Shown here piece after piece: positions 25,219-32,036 of a DNA stretch of 32,553 nt (position 1 is its first letter; each line of letters begins with the position of its first letter). The notes under the pieces are model-generated. The model made no database searches. It was not told the origin of the DNA and was given only the letters and a program-made list of their open reading frames with translations. The stretch is from Verrucomicrobiota bacterium (GTDB lineage Bacteria > Verrucomicrobiota > Verrucomicrobiia > Chthoniobacterales > UBA10450): assembly GCA_003219125.1 (NCBI GenBank), contig QHPP01000248.1, positions 1 to 32,553 on the forward strand, read 5' to 3'. The translations under genes and the position numbers were made by a program.

Positions 25219-25261
25219 TTGACTGTGCTACCAATATTCTCTAAATTCTGTCTAGACAGAA
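25219..25261 (+). promoter_or_regulatory. Promoter with a palindromic operator for the GbsR-type gene
   Basis: A -35 box TTGACT (25219-25224) and a -10 box TAAATT (25242-25247) are 17 bases apart. A perfect 16-base palindrome, TTCTGTCTAGACAGAA (25246-25261), overlaps the end of the -10 and the start site, and lies 7 bases before the ATG at 25269. A dimeric repressor bound there would block transcription; the obvious candidate is the regulator encoded just downstream. Confidence 0.72.
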
Positions 25262-25268
25262 ACAACAG

Positions 25269-25748
25269 ATGAATAGGAATACGCTCTCCCCTGTGGCCCA
25301 AAAATTCATCCTTCATTGGGGCGAAATGGGGACGCGCTGGGGGATCAATCGCACCGTCGCTCAAATCCACGCCCTCCTTTTCCTTTCCCCGCGGCCGCTG
25401 CCGGCAGAGGAGATCGCCGTCACCCTCGGGATCGCCCGCTCCAACGTCAGCAACAGCCTCCATGAACTGCAAAACTGGGGAATTGATATGTTTCGGGTCA
25501 TCACCCACGAGCGAAAAAAGCGCGAAATCGATCCTACCCTTCAGGTCCTGCGACGGTGCATTGCCGAAGCAGGCAAAGCGAAATCGGCCGATCGCTATAC
25601 CAGGGAACAATTGACCGATCTGTTGCAATTTTTTGAGTTGGCTGAAACCGCCTATTTGCAACTGGAAAAACTGCCGACTGCGGCCTTGCTTAAACTGGCC
25701 AAAATGGGTGACAAGGCCGTGCGTTTGCTCGGAATGGCAAAACGATGA
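25269..25748 (+). CDS. GbsR/MarR-type transcriptional regulator
   Basis: The 159-residue product has the GbsR-like N-terminus (SPVAQKFILHWGEMGTRWGI) and a helix-turn-helix at about residues 44-68 (LPAEEIAVTLGIARSNVSNS, LHELQNWG). The C-terminal helical part follows (HERKKREIDPTLQVLRRCIA). As I recall relatives, about 20 residues forming the winged loop (a GDRRDHFE-type segment) separate the two parts. Here LQNWGI joins DMFRVI directly, so an in-frame deletion of the wing is possible. It leads the downstream cassette, with a palindrome over its promoter, so autoregulation is likely (inference). The ligand is unknown. Confidence 0.86.
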   Translation: MNRNTLSPVAQKFILHWGEMGTRWGINRTVAQIHALLFLSPRPLPAEEIAVTLGIARSNVSNSLHELQNWGIDMFRVITHERKKREIDPTLQVLRRCIAEAGKAKSADRYTREQLTDLLQFFELAETAYLQLEKLPTAALLKLAKMGDKAVRLLGMAKR

Positions 25749-25764
25749 CAAAAATTTTTGGGTC

Positions 25765-27264
25765 ATGAATTCTGAGGTAACAGGAATAACTGAAATTAAG
25801 GAAGAGCGATGGCAAGAACACGACCATGTTTGCCCAGCAGACGCACACGACACGGCGTGGCGCGGAGATGAAACTTTAGATCCGCGAGCAAATCATTCGT
25901 TTCACGGCTGGATATTATACGATGGCGCCTGCTGCTCCTGCACCGCCTCCGCCAGACGATTCGATCGAATATTTCGGCGCCGCGGTTTCCTTTTCCTCCC
26001 GCTGCAAACAACCTGGGTCATGCAGCGACTCGATCTCGAGCCTGGCGCGCCTCTGGAAGAGATGCGCGTCTTAACCAACGACGGCCGCGACATCGGCGGC
26101 GCAGACGCCGTGATTTTTCTTGCCCGCCAAATTTGGTGGACTCGGCTCTTTGCTGCCCTCGCGCGATTGCCCGGCATGCACAACCTCCTGCATCGAAGTT
26201 ATCGCTGGATCGCCGTTCATCGAGGTTGCGATGACATCGCCTGCGATATCAAGAAACGGCGGCTTCCCAGCCGCCGATCTACAAAAACGGCGGCCAAGAG
26301 ACCGCCCCTCTTTGAATTCTCGCCCGCGTGGATTCCCCTAATCGTTTTGTCGCTCATCGCGCTTCTGGCGCGGAATCATGTGGCGCCATGGCAATTCATG
26401 TGGCTGATGGCCGCGGCCATCTTCTTTGGTTGCAAAGGGCTGACCTTCTGGAGCGCACGAAGACAGATCGTCCATCCCCGGGTTGGTCGCGCTCTGGCTT
26501 ATCTCTCTTTATGGCCCGGCATGGACTCGAGAAAATTTTTAGGCCGGCCTACGCACCAGAACTTGACGGCTTTAAGCCGTCAAGTTTCGCGTCGGCCCCG
26601 GGGCGGAGTCCGCGAGACTCTAGAACAGGAATTGGTCTCGCGTGCGTCCGAAGAGCTGTCCGGCAAAACGCCCAAGAAACAAGCGAACATCGCAATCGCA
26701 GAAGTTTTTCTCGGAGGCGTGCTCTTGTTTGGGTTCGCCCGCCTCGCTCCTTATCCTCTCTTAACGGGCTGGATTGGAATGATCGGGATGATTCTCGTTT
26801 TGCATTTTGGAATGTTCGCTTTGCTCGCGATTGCCTGGCGGGCCGACGGGCTCGACGTGCGACCAATCATGGACGCTCCCCTGAAGTCGACCACGCTCGG
26901 CGAATTTTGGGGACGACGCTGGAATGGCGCCTTCAATCAGGTCGCGTTCGAAATTCTCTTTCGGCCCCTCGCTCGCACCACCGGCCCGACCATCGGCACC
27001 ATCGTTGCCTTCCTCGCATCTGGATTGATTCACGAACTAGTGATTTCGCTGCCAGCGCGTGCCGGCTACGGACTACCAGCCGCGTATTTCCTGCTACAGG
27101 GTTGCGGCGTCATCATTCAACATCGGGTGACGAGGATTCGCCGCGGAATGGCTGGCCGAGTCTTCACCGTTCTCGTTGTAGCAGTCCCGGCCTTCTGGCT
27201 TTTTCATCCGCCGTTCGTTCGCCACGTCATTCTACCGTTTATGAAAGCGATCGGAGCTTTGTGA
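25765..27264 (+). CDS. DCC-thioredoxin / MBOAT-type acyltransferase fusion
   Basis: The 499-residue product joins two domains. Residues 48-155 match the DCC family (DUF393): YDGACCSC with the CxxC pair Cys56/Cys59, then LTNDGRDIGGADAVIFLARQ. From about residue 185 a polytopic membrane domain matches MBOAT/wax-synthase-like proteins, with Asn387 in WGRRWNGAFNQ and the likely catalytic His423 in SGLIHELVIS. MBOAT enzymes move acyl groups onto lipid or protein hydroxyls. I chose the ATG at 25765, 16 bases after the regulator; the longer frame starts inside the regulator gene. Two hairpin repeats lie in the linker and a loop (residues 165-181 and 266-274) without breaking frame. The substrate is unknown. 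Confidence 0.84.
   Translation: MNSEVTGITEIKEERWQEHDHVCPADAHDTAWRGDETLDPRANHSFHGWILYDGACCSCTASARRFDRIFRRRGFLFLPLQTTWVMQRLDLEPGAPLEEMRVLTNDGRDIGGADAVIFLARQIWWTRLFAALARLPGMHNLLHRSYRWIAVHRGCDDIACDIKKRRLPSRRSTKTAAKRPPLFEFSPAWIPLIVLSLIALLARNHVAPWQFMWLMAAAIFFGCKGLTFWSARRQIVHPRVGRALAYLSLWPGMDSRKFLGRPTHQNLTALSRQVSRRPRGGVRETLEQELVSRASEELSGKTPKKQANIAIAEVFLGGVLLFGFARLAPYPLLTGWIGMIGMILVLHFGMFALLAIAWRADGLDVRPIMDAPLKSTTLGEFWGRRWNGAFNQVAFEILFRPLARTTGPTIGTIVAFLASGLIHELVISLPARAGYGLPAAYFLLQGCGVIIQHRVTRIRRGMAGRVFTVLVVAVPAFWLFHPPFVRHVILPFMKAIGAL
26257..26306. repeat. Two adjacent hairpins inside the DCC-MBOAT gene
   Basis: A perfect stem CGGCGGCT-TCCC-AGCCGCCG (26257-26276) is followed by a near-perfect stem (GGCGGCC / GACCGCC, 26289-26306). 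They are translated in frame as a basic linker (KKRRLPSRRSTKTAAKRPP) between the two domains. Confidence 0.8.
26560..26586. repeat. Perfect 13-base-arm palindrome inside the DCC-MBOAT gene
   Basis: AACTTGACGGCTT and AAGCCGTCAAGTT are exact reverse complements around one central T. The element is translated in frame (NLTALSRQV) in what looks like a loop of the membrane domain. Confidence 0.82.
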
Positions 27265-27656
27265 AATCACTTCTTCAATTGGCCGCGTCACTTCAGTTAT
27301 TAATCCTGATTGCCAGTGCGTTGGCCCCGCGGGTTTTGGATTGGCGAAGAAATCTCGCCGCCCTTCATCCATTCCTGCGCAAACTTTTCTGGGTTTACGG
27401 CTCGTTCATCGTGATGGTGATCATTGCGTTCGCCGCCCTCACCTTCCTGCATGCCGATGCGATGGCCACAGGCGAACCGGTGGCGCGCTCACTCTGCATC
27501 TTCATCGCGATTTTTTGGGGCGCACGATTATTCGTGCAATTCGCCATCTTTGATCCGCGCGCATTTCTCACGCACCGGTTTTACCAGCTCGGTTATCACG
27601 CCCTCACCTTCGTCTTCGCATTTCTGGTTTTCATTTATGGAAAGGCGGCGATATGA
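27261..27656 (+). CDS. Small membrane protein of the cassette
   Basis: The 131-residue product starts from a GTG that overlaps the preceding stop (GTGA) and reads MKSLLQLAASLQLLILIASA. It has about four hydrophobic segments; between the first two is LHPFLRKLFWVYGSF, and near the end FDPRAFLTHRFYQLGYHALT. I do not recognise a named family. Its stop overlaps the next ATG by 4 bases, so it is translated together with the acyltransferase and the SDR protein. It may be an accessory membrane subunit (inference). Confidence 0.8.
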   Translation: MKSLLQLAASLQLLILIASALAPRVLDWRRNLAALHPFLRKLFWVYGSFIVMVIIAFAALTFLHADAMATGEPVARSLCIFIAIFWGARLFVQFAIFDPRAFLTHRFYQLGYHALTFVFAFLVFIYGKAAI

Positions 27657-28570
27657 AGCCACGCATCGTTCTGGCGGGTGGCAGCGGTTTCGTCGGACAA
27701 TTGCTTTCGCCATTTTTGGTTTCGAAAAATTGCGAAGTGATCGTGCTCACTCGAGCGGAACCGGATCATGGCGGCGCTGTCCGTAATGTGCATTGGAATG
27801 GTAAAACCGTAGCTGATTGGGTTGAATTCGTTAATGGCGCATACGCGATGGTGAATTTGACCGGTCGTAGCATCAATTGCCGCCATACTCCAGAAAATCG
27901 ACGCGAAATTATCGATTCCCGCGTCGATTCGGTGCGCGTGTTAGGCCAGGCAATCGGACGATGCGCGCAACCGCCGCAGGTGTTCCTGCAGATCGCGGGT
28001 GTCGGGATTTACGGCGATAAAGGCGAACGCATTTGCGACGAGACGACTGCGCCGGGCGACGATTTCATGACCGAGGTTTGTCAAAAATGGGAAGCGGCGT
28101 TCGATTCTGTCGACGCTCCCAAGACGCGCAAAGTACTGTTGAGACTCGGTGGCGTGCTTGGTCCCAACGGCGGTTTTCTCGGGCTGCTCGGCAGACTGAC
28201 CCGCTGGTTCCTTGGCGGCCAAGTCGGCAGCGGGCGGCAGTACATCAGTTGGATTCACGTTACCGATCTGTCGCGCATGGTGCTGGCGAGCATCGAGAAT
28301 CAGGAACTTACCGGTACTCTTAACGCCACCTCGCCAAACCCGGTCACCAATGCCGAATTCGTGCGCGAATTGCGCCGGGCGCTGCATCGGCCGTGGAGCC
28401 CGCCCGTTCCGGAATTCGCCGCCCGCATCGGCTCCTGGTTAATGGGAACGGAAGCGAGTCTAGCTCTCGTTAGTCAGCGCTGTGCTCCGAAACGCTTCCT
28501 GGAAAACGGTTTCAACTTTGAATTTCCAACTTTGCGCCCGGCGCTAACGAACATTTTTCCAAGCCAATGA
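27653..28570 (+). CDS. TIGR01777-family SDR protein (YfcH-like)
   Basis: The 305-residue product is an extended-SDR Rossmann protein. GGSGFVG at 9-15 binds the dinucleotide. MVNLTGRSINCR, FLQIAGVGIYGDKGE, LLRLGGVLGPNGGFL and ISWIHVTDLSRM follow the TIGR01777 pattern. The C-terminal segment SLALVSQRCAPKRFLENGF is the DUF1731 end. The usual SDR active-site tyrosine appears as Tyr in GIYGDKG. Members are called sugar-epimerase-like, but their substrate is not established. It overlaps the upstream membrane gene by 4 bases and is followed by an 87-base inverted repeat. Confidence 0.93.
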   Translation: MKPRIVLAGGSGFVGQLLSPFLVSKNCEVIVLTRAEPDHGGAVRNVHWNGKTVADWVEFVNGAYAMVNLTGRSINCRHTPENRREIIDSRVDSVRVLGQAIGRCAQPPQVFLQIAGVGIYGDKGERICDETTAPGDDFMTEVCQKWEAAFDSVDAPKTRKVLLRLGGVLGPNGGFLGLLGRLTRWFLGGQVGSGRQYISWIHVTDLSRMVLASIENQELTGTLNATSPNPVTNAEFVRELRRALHRPWSPPVPEFAARIGSWLMGTEASLALVSQRCAPKRFLENGFNFEFPTLRPALTNIFPSQ

Positions 28571-28576
28571 CTACGC

Positions 28577-28663
28577 CCGTCATCCTGAGCGAAGTCGAAG
28601 GATCCCGCGGCGAAAGCTTAAAGATCACATGGCGGGATCCCTCGACTTCGCTCGGGATGACGG
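28577..28663. repeat. 87-base inverted repeat (CCGTCATCC family), copy 4
   Basis: The element begins CCGTCATCCTGAGCGAAG and ends CGCTCGGGATGACGG, with long complementary arms (including GGATCCCGC and GCGGGATCC). It is the same length as the copy at 10280-10366 and lies between two genes of the cassette. Confidence 0.9.
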
Positions 28664-28686
28664 CGCTAGCTGACCGAACGACCTAA

Positions 28687-29127
28687 ATGAATTCCTCACT
28701 CCTCAATCTCGCCTCGCTCGAACTTGCCTTGCGCGTCGTAGCGCTCGCTCAGCTCGCCGTCGCAATTCTGAACCTGTTTCTGATTCGCATCATGAAATGG
28801 AAATCCGATCTCGGGCGCGCGTCGCTCCTTATTCGTGAGGTCTTCCACATTCATGTCGTTTTCATTTCCATCACGTTGTCGATCTTCGGCGCGCTGACCT
28901 GGCGCTTCGCCTATGAAATCGCCAATGCTGCCAGTCCGCTGGCAATTTGGCTCGCGGTAGCGATCGGATTGTTCTGGCTGGTTCGCTCCATCATGCAGTG
29001 GCTGCATTACAGCGCGAGCCATTGGCGGGGCGATGTGCTGCGAACCGTGATTCATTGGGCGCTTTTTCTCGGTTACGGCGCCATGGCGGTTGTCTACTTT
29101 GCGGCCGCGTTTTGGAGAAATGGATGA
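28687..29127 (+). CDS. Four-helix membrane protein of the cassette
   Basis: The 146-residue product has about four transmembrane helices: LALRVVALAQLAVAILNLFL, then VFHIHVVFISITLSIFGALT, LAIWLAVAIGLFWLVRSIM and LFLGYGAMAVVYFAAAFW. Conserved-looking polar residues (HIH near residue 55, QWLHYSASHW near 105) sit between helices and could bind metal or cofactor (speculative). I do not recognise the family. Its stop overlaps the DUF2071 start (ATGA). Confidence 0.82.
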   Translation: MNSSLLNLASLELALRVVALAQLAVAILNLFLIRIMKWKSDLGRASLLIREVFHIHVVFISITLSIFGALTWRFAYEIANAASPLAIWLAVAIGLFWLVRSIMQWLHYSASHWRGDVLRTVIHWALFLGYGAMAVVYFAAAFWRNG

Positions 29128-29903
29128 ACGCGGCTGGTGGCTCCGCAGAGCGTCGCCCTACCAAGAATCTCGCAACCAACGAATTGGTAGGGCGAGACTC
29201 CATCGAGCCGGCAGGGAATGGTATCTCGCCATCGAATTTCGCCATTTCCGGCACGAGCAAAATTGCCAGACGCCGTTTGTTGTCGATCCGCGGTGAGCCA
29301 CTCTTCTTCGCGAATTGGGAAAATCTCGTCTTCATTCATTACGAGACCGATCCGCAGGAATTGCAAAGCTGCGTTCCCTACGATCTTGACTGCTACCACG
29401 GGCGTGCGTTTGTCAGCCTCGTTGCATTCACCATGCGTGGAATGCGGCCACGATTTGGCGGATCATTAAGCGCGCTCTTCTTCAAACCGATCTCGACTCA
29501 TCACTTTCTTAACGTTCGCACCTACGTCACACATAGGGCGGAGCCGGGAATTTATTTCATGCAGGAATGGCTTTCGAGCCGGCTGGCAGCGTGGCTGGGT
29601 CCCTGCAGCTTCGGATTGCCATATCGATTTGCCCAAATGAATTACCACGGCAATCACGGGCATGTGCGGCGGGGAAAAATAGAAGCGAGTGCAGGCTCGT
29701 TCCATTTTTGCGCTACTGTCGAACCGAATGATCCCGGGATCTGCGCGCCGGGTTCGCTCGACGAATTTTTACTCGAGCGTTACACCGCTTTCACGCAATT
29801 CGGGAAGTGTCGGTGGGAGGGCGCGCGTTGCATCGGGGCGAATTACTCATCCGGGGTGAATGTGTGGATGGGTTGGCCGCACGCCATCGAATCGATTTTA
29901 TGA
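29124..29903 (+). CDS. DUF2071 (YqjF-like) protein
   Basis: The 259-residue product matches DUF2071 from about residue 50: FFANWENLVFIHYETDPQEL, then CVPYDLDCYHGRAFVSLVAF and FFKPISTHHFLNVRTYV. The family adopts an acetoacetate-decarboxylase-like fold in some annotations, and its function is unclear. The ATG at 29124 overlaps the preceding stop. The first 48 residues are not conserved and largely consist of a translated inverted-repeat element. The stop overlaps the DoxX-like start. Confidence 0.88.
   Translation: MNAAGGSAERRPTKNLATNELVGRDSIEPAGNGISPSNFAISGTSKIARRRLLSIRGEPLFFANWENLVFIHYETDPQELQSCVPYDLDCYHGRAFVSLVAFTMRGMRPRFGGSLSALFFKPISTHHFLNVRTYVTHRAEPGIYFMQEWLSSRLAAWLGPCSFGLPYRFAQMNYHGNHGHVRRGKIEASAGSFHFCATVEPNDPGICAPGSLDEFLLERYTAFTQFGKCRWEGARCIGANYSSGVNVWMGWPHAIESIL
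29139..29209. repeat. 71-base inverted-repeat element in the 5' part of the DUF2071 gene
   Basis: The ends GGCTCCGCAGAGCGTCGCC and GGCGAGACTCCATCGAGCC are imperfect inverted repeats, continuing inward with GCCCTACCAA and TTGGTAGGGC, which pair perfectly. In all about 20 of 26 arm positions are complementary. It is read through in frame as residues 6-29 of the protein. Confidence 0.8.
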
Positions 29904-30295
29904 ATACGCGGACACGCGCTATCAAAATCATCTCTCGAATCGCGCTCGGGCTGGTCTGGTTTTATGAGGGTCTAGTGCCAAAGGTTTTGTTCCTGCGCGC
30001 GGATGAAATCGCTCTTGTGCAAAGCGCACATCTGGTATGGCGAACACCGGAATTGACCCTGCGAATTCTCGGCGTGGCGCAGATACTAGTTGGCCTGTGG
30101 CTCATCATCGGATTTGCGGAGCGAACTGCCGTATTCATCGCGACATCGTGGATGTTGATCTTGATCGCGCTGGTGGCTTGGGGAAATCCATCGATGTTGA
30201 GCGATCCTTACGGCGCGCTGGTGAAAGATCTTTGCCTGATCGCATGCGCGATCACGGTATGGTTACTCGCGCCGCGCCCGTCCCCATCTGGGTAG
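29900..30295 (+). CDS. DoxX-like membrane protein
   Basis: The 131-residue product has four predicted helices and the DoxX-like (DoxX_3) pattern: RIALGLVWFYEGLVPKVLFL near the N-terminus, LRILGVAQILVGLWLIIGF, and a terminal KDLCLIACAITVWLLA. I chose the ATG at 29900, which overlaps the DUF2071 stop (ATGA); the longer frame lies within DUF2071. DoxX-type proteins are linked to membrane redox complexes in some bacteria. It closes the cassette, and its stop codon is supplied by the first bases of a hairpin repeat. Confidence 0.88.
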   Translation: MNTRTRAIKIISRIALGLVWFYEGLVPKVLFLRADEIALVQSAHLVWRTPELTLRILGVAQILVGLWLIIGFAERTAVFIATSWMLILIALVAWGNPSMLSDPYGALVKDLCLIACAITVWLLAPRPSPSG

Positions 30296-30330
30296 CACAC
30301 GCGTCTCGCGTGTCGGGCGATTGCGTCCCG
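30292..30330. repeat. GTAGCACA-type hairpin repeat, copy 3
   Basis: GTAGCACACGCGTCTCGCGT followed by GTCGGG forms a perfect stem ACACGCG-TCT-CGCGTGT (30297-30313). The TAG of its leader is the stop of the DoxX-like gene. It may serve as a terminator between the convergent DoxX-like and glycosyltransferase genes. Confidence 0.7.
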
Positions 30331-30376
30331 CGATCGCGAACTTTCCCTGTGTGAGATCGAATTGCGAAGTTGTGCC

Positions 30377-32020
30377 TCAAACGACTGCGCGATTGTGCCG
30401 CCTTATTTCGAGAGCGAATTCAAGTATCAGCCAGAGTGCGAGGAATTGGGTCAGAAGCGTGGCATACATTTGCACGGTGATGTAGCGATGAACTTCGAGC
30501 GAATTGACAATCGCTACCTCCAGACAACTGGCGGCGTTGTAGGCAGCACCAAACAAGACTAAAGCCGCCAGCCACCTCAAACGCCGCCAGCGGATCTGCC
30601 GTCCAAAAATGATTCCGCTTAAAATCAGCGTCAGCAAAAGGATCGGCAAATAGCTGACCGCGAGATCGGTCAGTGCCTTCCGAAGGAGGCCCGCCTGTTT
30701 GGTAGCGGGAGCGTTGTGTGCCAGCGACTTCGTCCGTTGCATAAAATCTGCCAATACCGGGAGCGATGGCGCGATTTTGCGATACTCCTCCAAATCAAGC
30801 GAAGTAACGGCTCGCTCGTAGACCTCACTCAGCGGCCAAATTTTCATCGGCGTGTAGGCAGGGCAATTCGGGAAATAATAAATCGAAAATTGACGCACGA
30901 CCTTTCGGAGAGCGCGAAGGGATTGGTGCTGCCACGTTCGCCAATAATAAAAGCGATAGAATGCGCAGCACGCCGACAGATTATTGCCGAAGTCTCGCCT
31001 CAATTGCGTCACGATCGAGGTTGGCTCGAACCACAAGTACTCGGGATCAAAATTGAGCGATGGATAATGTCCGGGGTATTTCGTCTGAGATTTCGTGATC
31101 TCGCTCGTTAATGCGGTATAGACGCGCTCAAGCCACTCCCTCGAATATGGAAGACTGTCATTTCCCTTGAGGTCCGCTGCCATTTGATCGCGAATCAAGT
31201 CGGCGTGCATAACGAAGAGCATTGTGGGCAAGAAAGTCTGGCTCGCCTCGTCCTCGCGATTAAGGATGCGCTCCGGCCACAACACCAGCGTTGCCGCAAC
31301 TCCGATACCAATGACGAGGGCGATTTTTTGGCGCCACCAGTCTTGTCGCACGAAGAAGGCCCCCACTGGTACCATTACGACGATGACAACGAACCAAAAG
31401 TTCGGCCTGGCCGAGGCCAGCAAAAGTGAACTGAACACACTTGCGATTCCGCAGACGAGGGCAGCGGTTCGCCGGTACACTACAAAGCCGCAGTAAACGA
31501 ACTGGATCGTAAAATAGAGATTAACACCGACCAAAAAGGCACAGACGCTTTCCGGGCGAAGCTGCGTCTCCGTTCGAATCGTGTCGCTGGCGAAAAGATA
31601 AATTGCGGCACCAGCCAGGCCGAATGCATTGTGAAAGGAAGGATTGACTAACGAGTTTGGGACAAAGGCACGGAGACGTCGCCAGGTGAGCAAGAACAAC
31701 CCGCCCGCTGCCAGGCCGGCTAAGTGCTGTACGATCCCGATCGCGGGAAAATCTCCAAAACAGCGCAACACCACATAGAGGAAACCCGGATACAGAAAAT
31801 TTCGGCCATGGGTGTGGCCATATTCCGCCCCAGTCAGTTTGCGCAGAGCAGGCGAGAGATAACCCCAGGTGTCGGGATCGGCAATTGGATCGAGCGGGAG
31901 GCTAAAGCGTTTCCAGATCGCCCAGGCAAAAATGAGCACAAGGGCAATCCAATAAAAGGCCTGCCAAAGCCGCCCTGTTTTCCTCCAGGACGATTGATTG
32001 CTTGCGAGTGGTGCGATCAT
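30377..32020 (-). CDS. GT-C-like polytopic membrane glycosyltransferase
   Basis: The 547-residue product has about ten to twelve hydrophobic segments. An acidic first extracytoplasmic loop contains [10 protein letters not shown] (Asp48, Asp50), followed by [19 protein letters not shown], the layout of the PMT/ArnT-type GT-C fold that uses polyprenyl-phosphate sugars. A large soluble loop lies at about residues 260-420. A family assignment below GT-C level is not possible by eye. I chose the ATG at 32020; the frame is open to 32191, but that part lies opposite tgt and is not hydrophobic. Only 16 bases separate it from the divergent tgt. Confidence 0.72.
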   Translation of the reverse strand: MIAPLASNQSSWRKTGRLWQAFYWIALVLIFAWAIWKRFSLPLDPIADPDTWGYLSPALRKLTGAEYGHTHGRNFLYPGFLYVVLRCFGDFPAIGIVQHLAGLAAGGLFLLTWRRLRAFVPNSLVNPSFHNAFGLAGAAIYLFASDTIRTETQLRPESVCAFLVGVNLYFTIQFVYCGFVVYRRTAALVCGIASVFSSLLLASARPNFWFVVIVVMVPVGAFFVRQDWWRQKIALVIGIGVAATLVLWPERILNREDEASQTFLPTMLFVMHADLIRDQMAADLKGNDSLPYSREWLERVYTALTSEITKSQTKYPGHYPSLNFDPEYLWFEPTSIVTQLRRDFGNNLSACCAFYRFYYWRTWQHQSLRALRKVVRQFSIYYFPNCPAYTPMKIWPLSEVYERAVTSLDLEEYRKIAPSLPVLADFMQRTKSLAHNAPATKQAGLLRKALTDLAVSYLPILLLTLILSGIIFGRQIRWRRLRWLAALVLFGAAYNAASCLEVAIVNSLEVHRYITVQMYATLLTQFLALWLILEFALEIRRHNRAVV

Positions 32021-32036
32021 TTCCAAGGTTCCGCCA

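Noticed and set aside
26328-27260. Long plus-strand frame upstream of the small membrane protein
   Set aside because: It overlaps the DCC-MBOAT gene, whose motifs show which frame is real. Only the last 131 residues, from the GTG at 27261, are coding.
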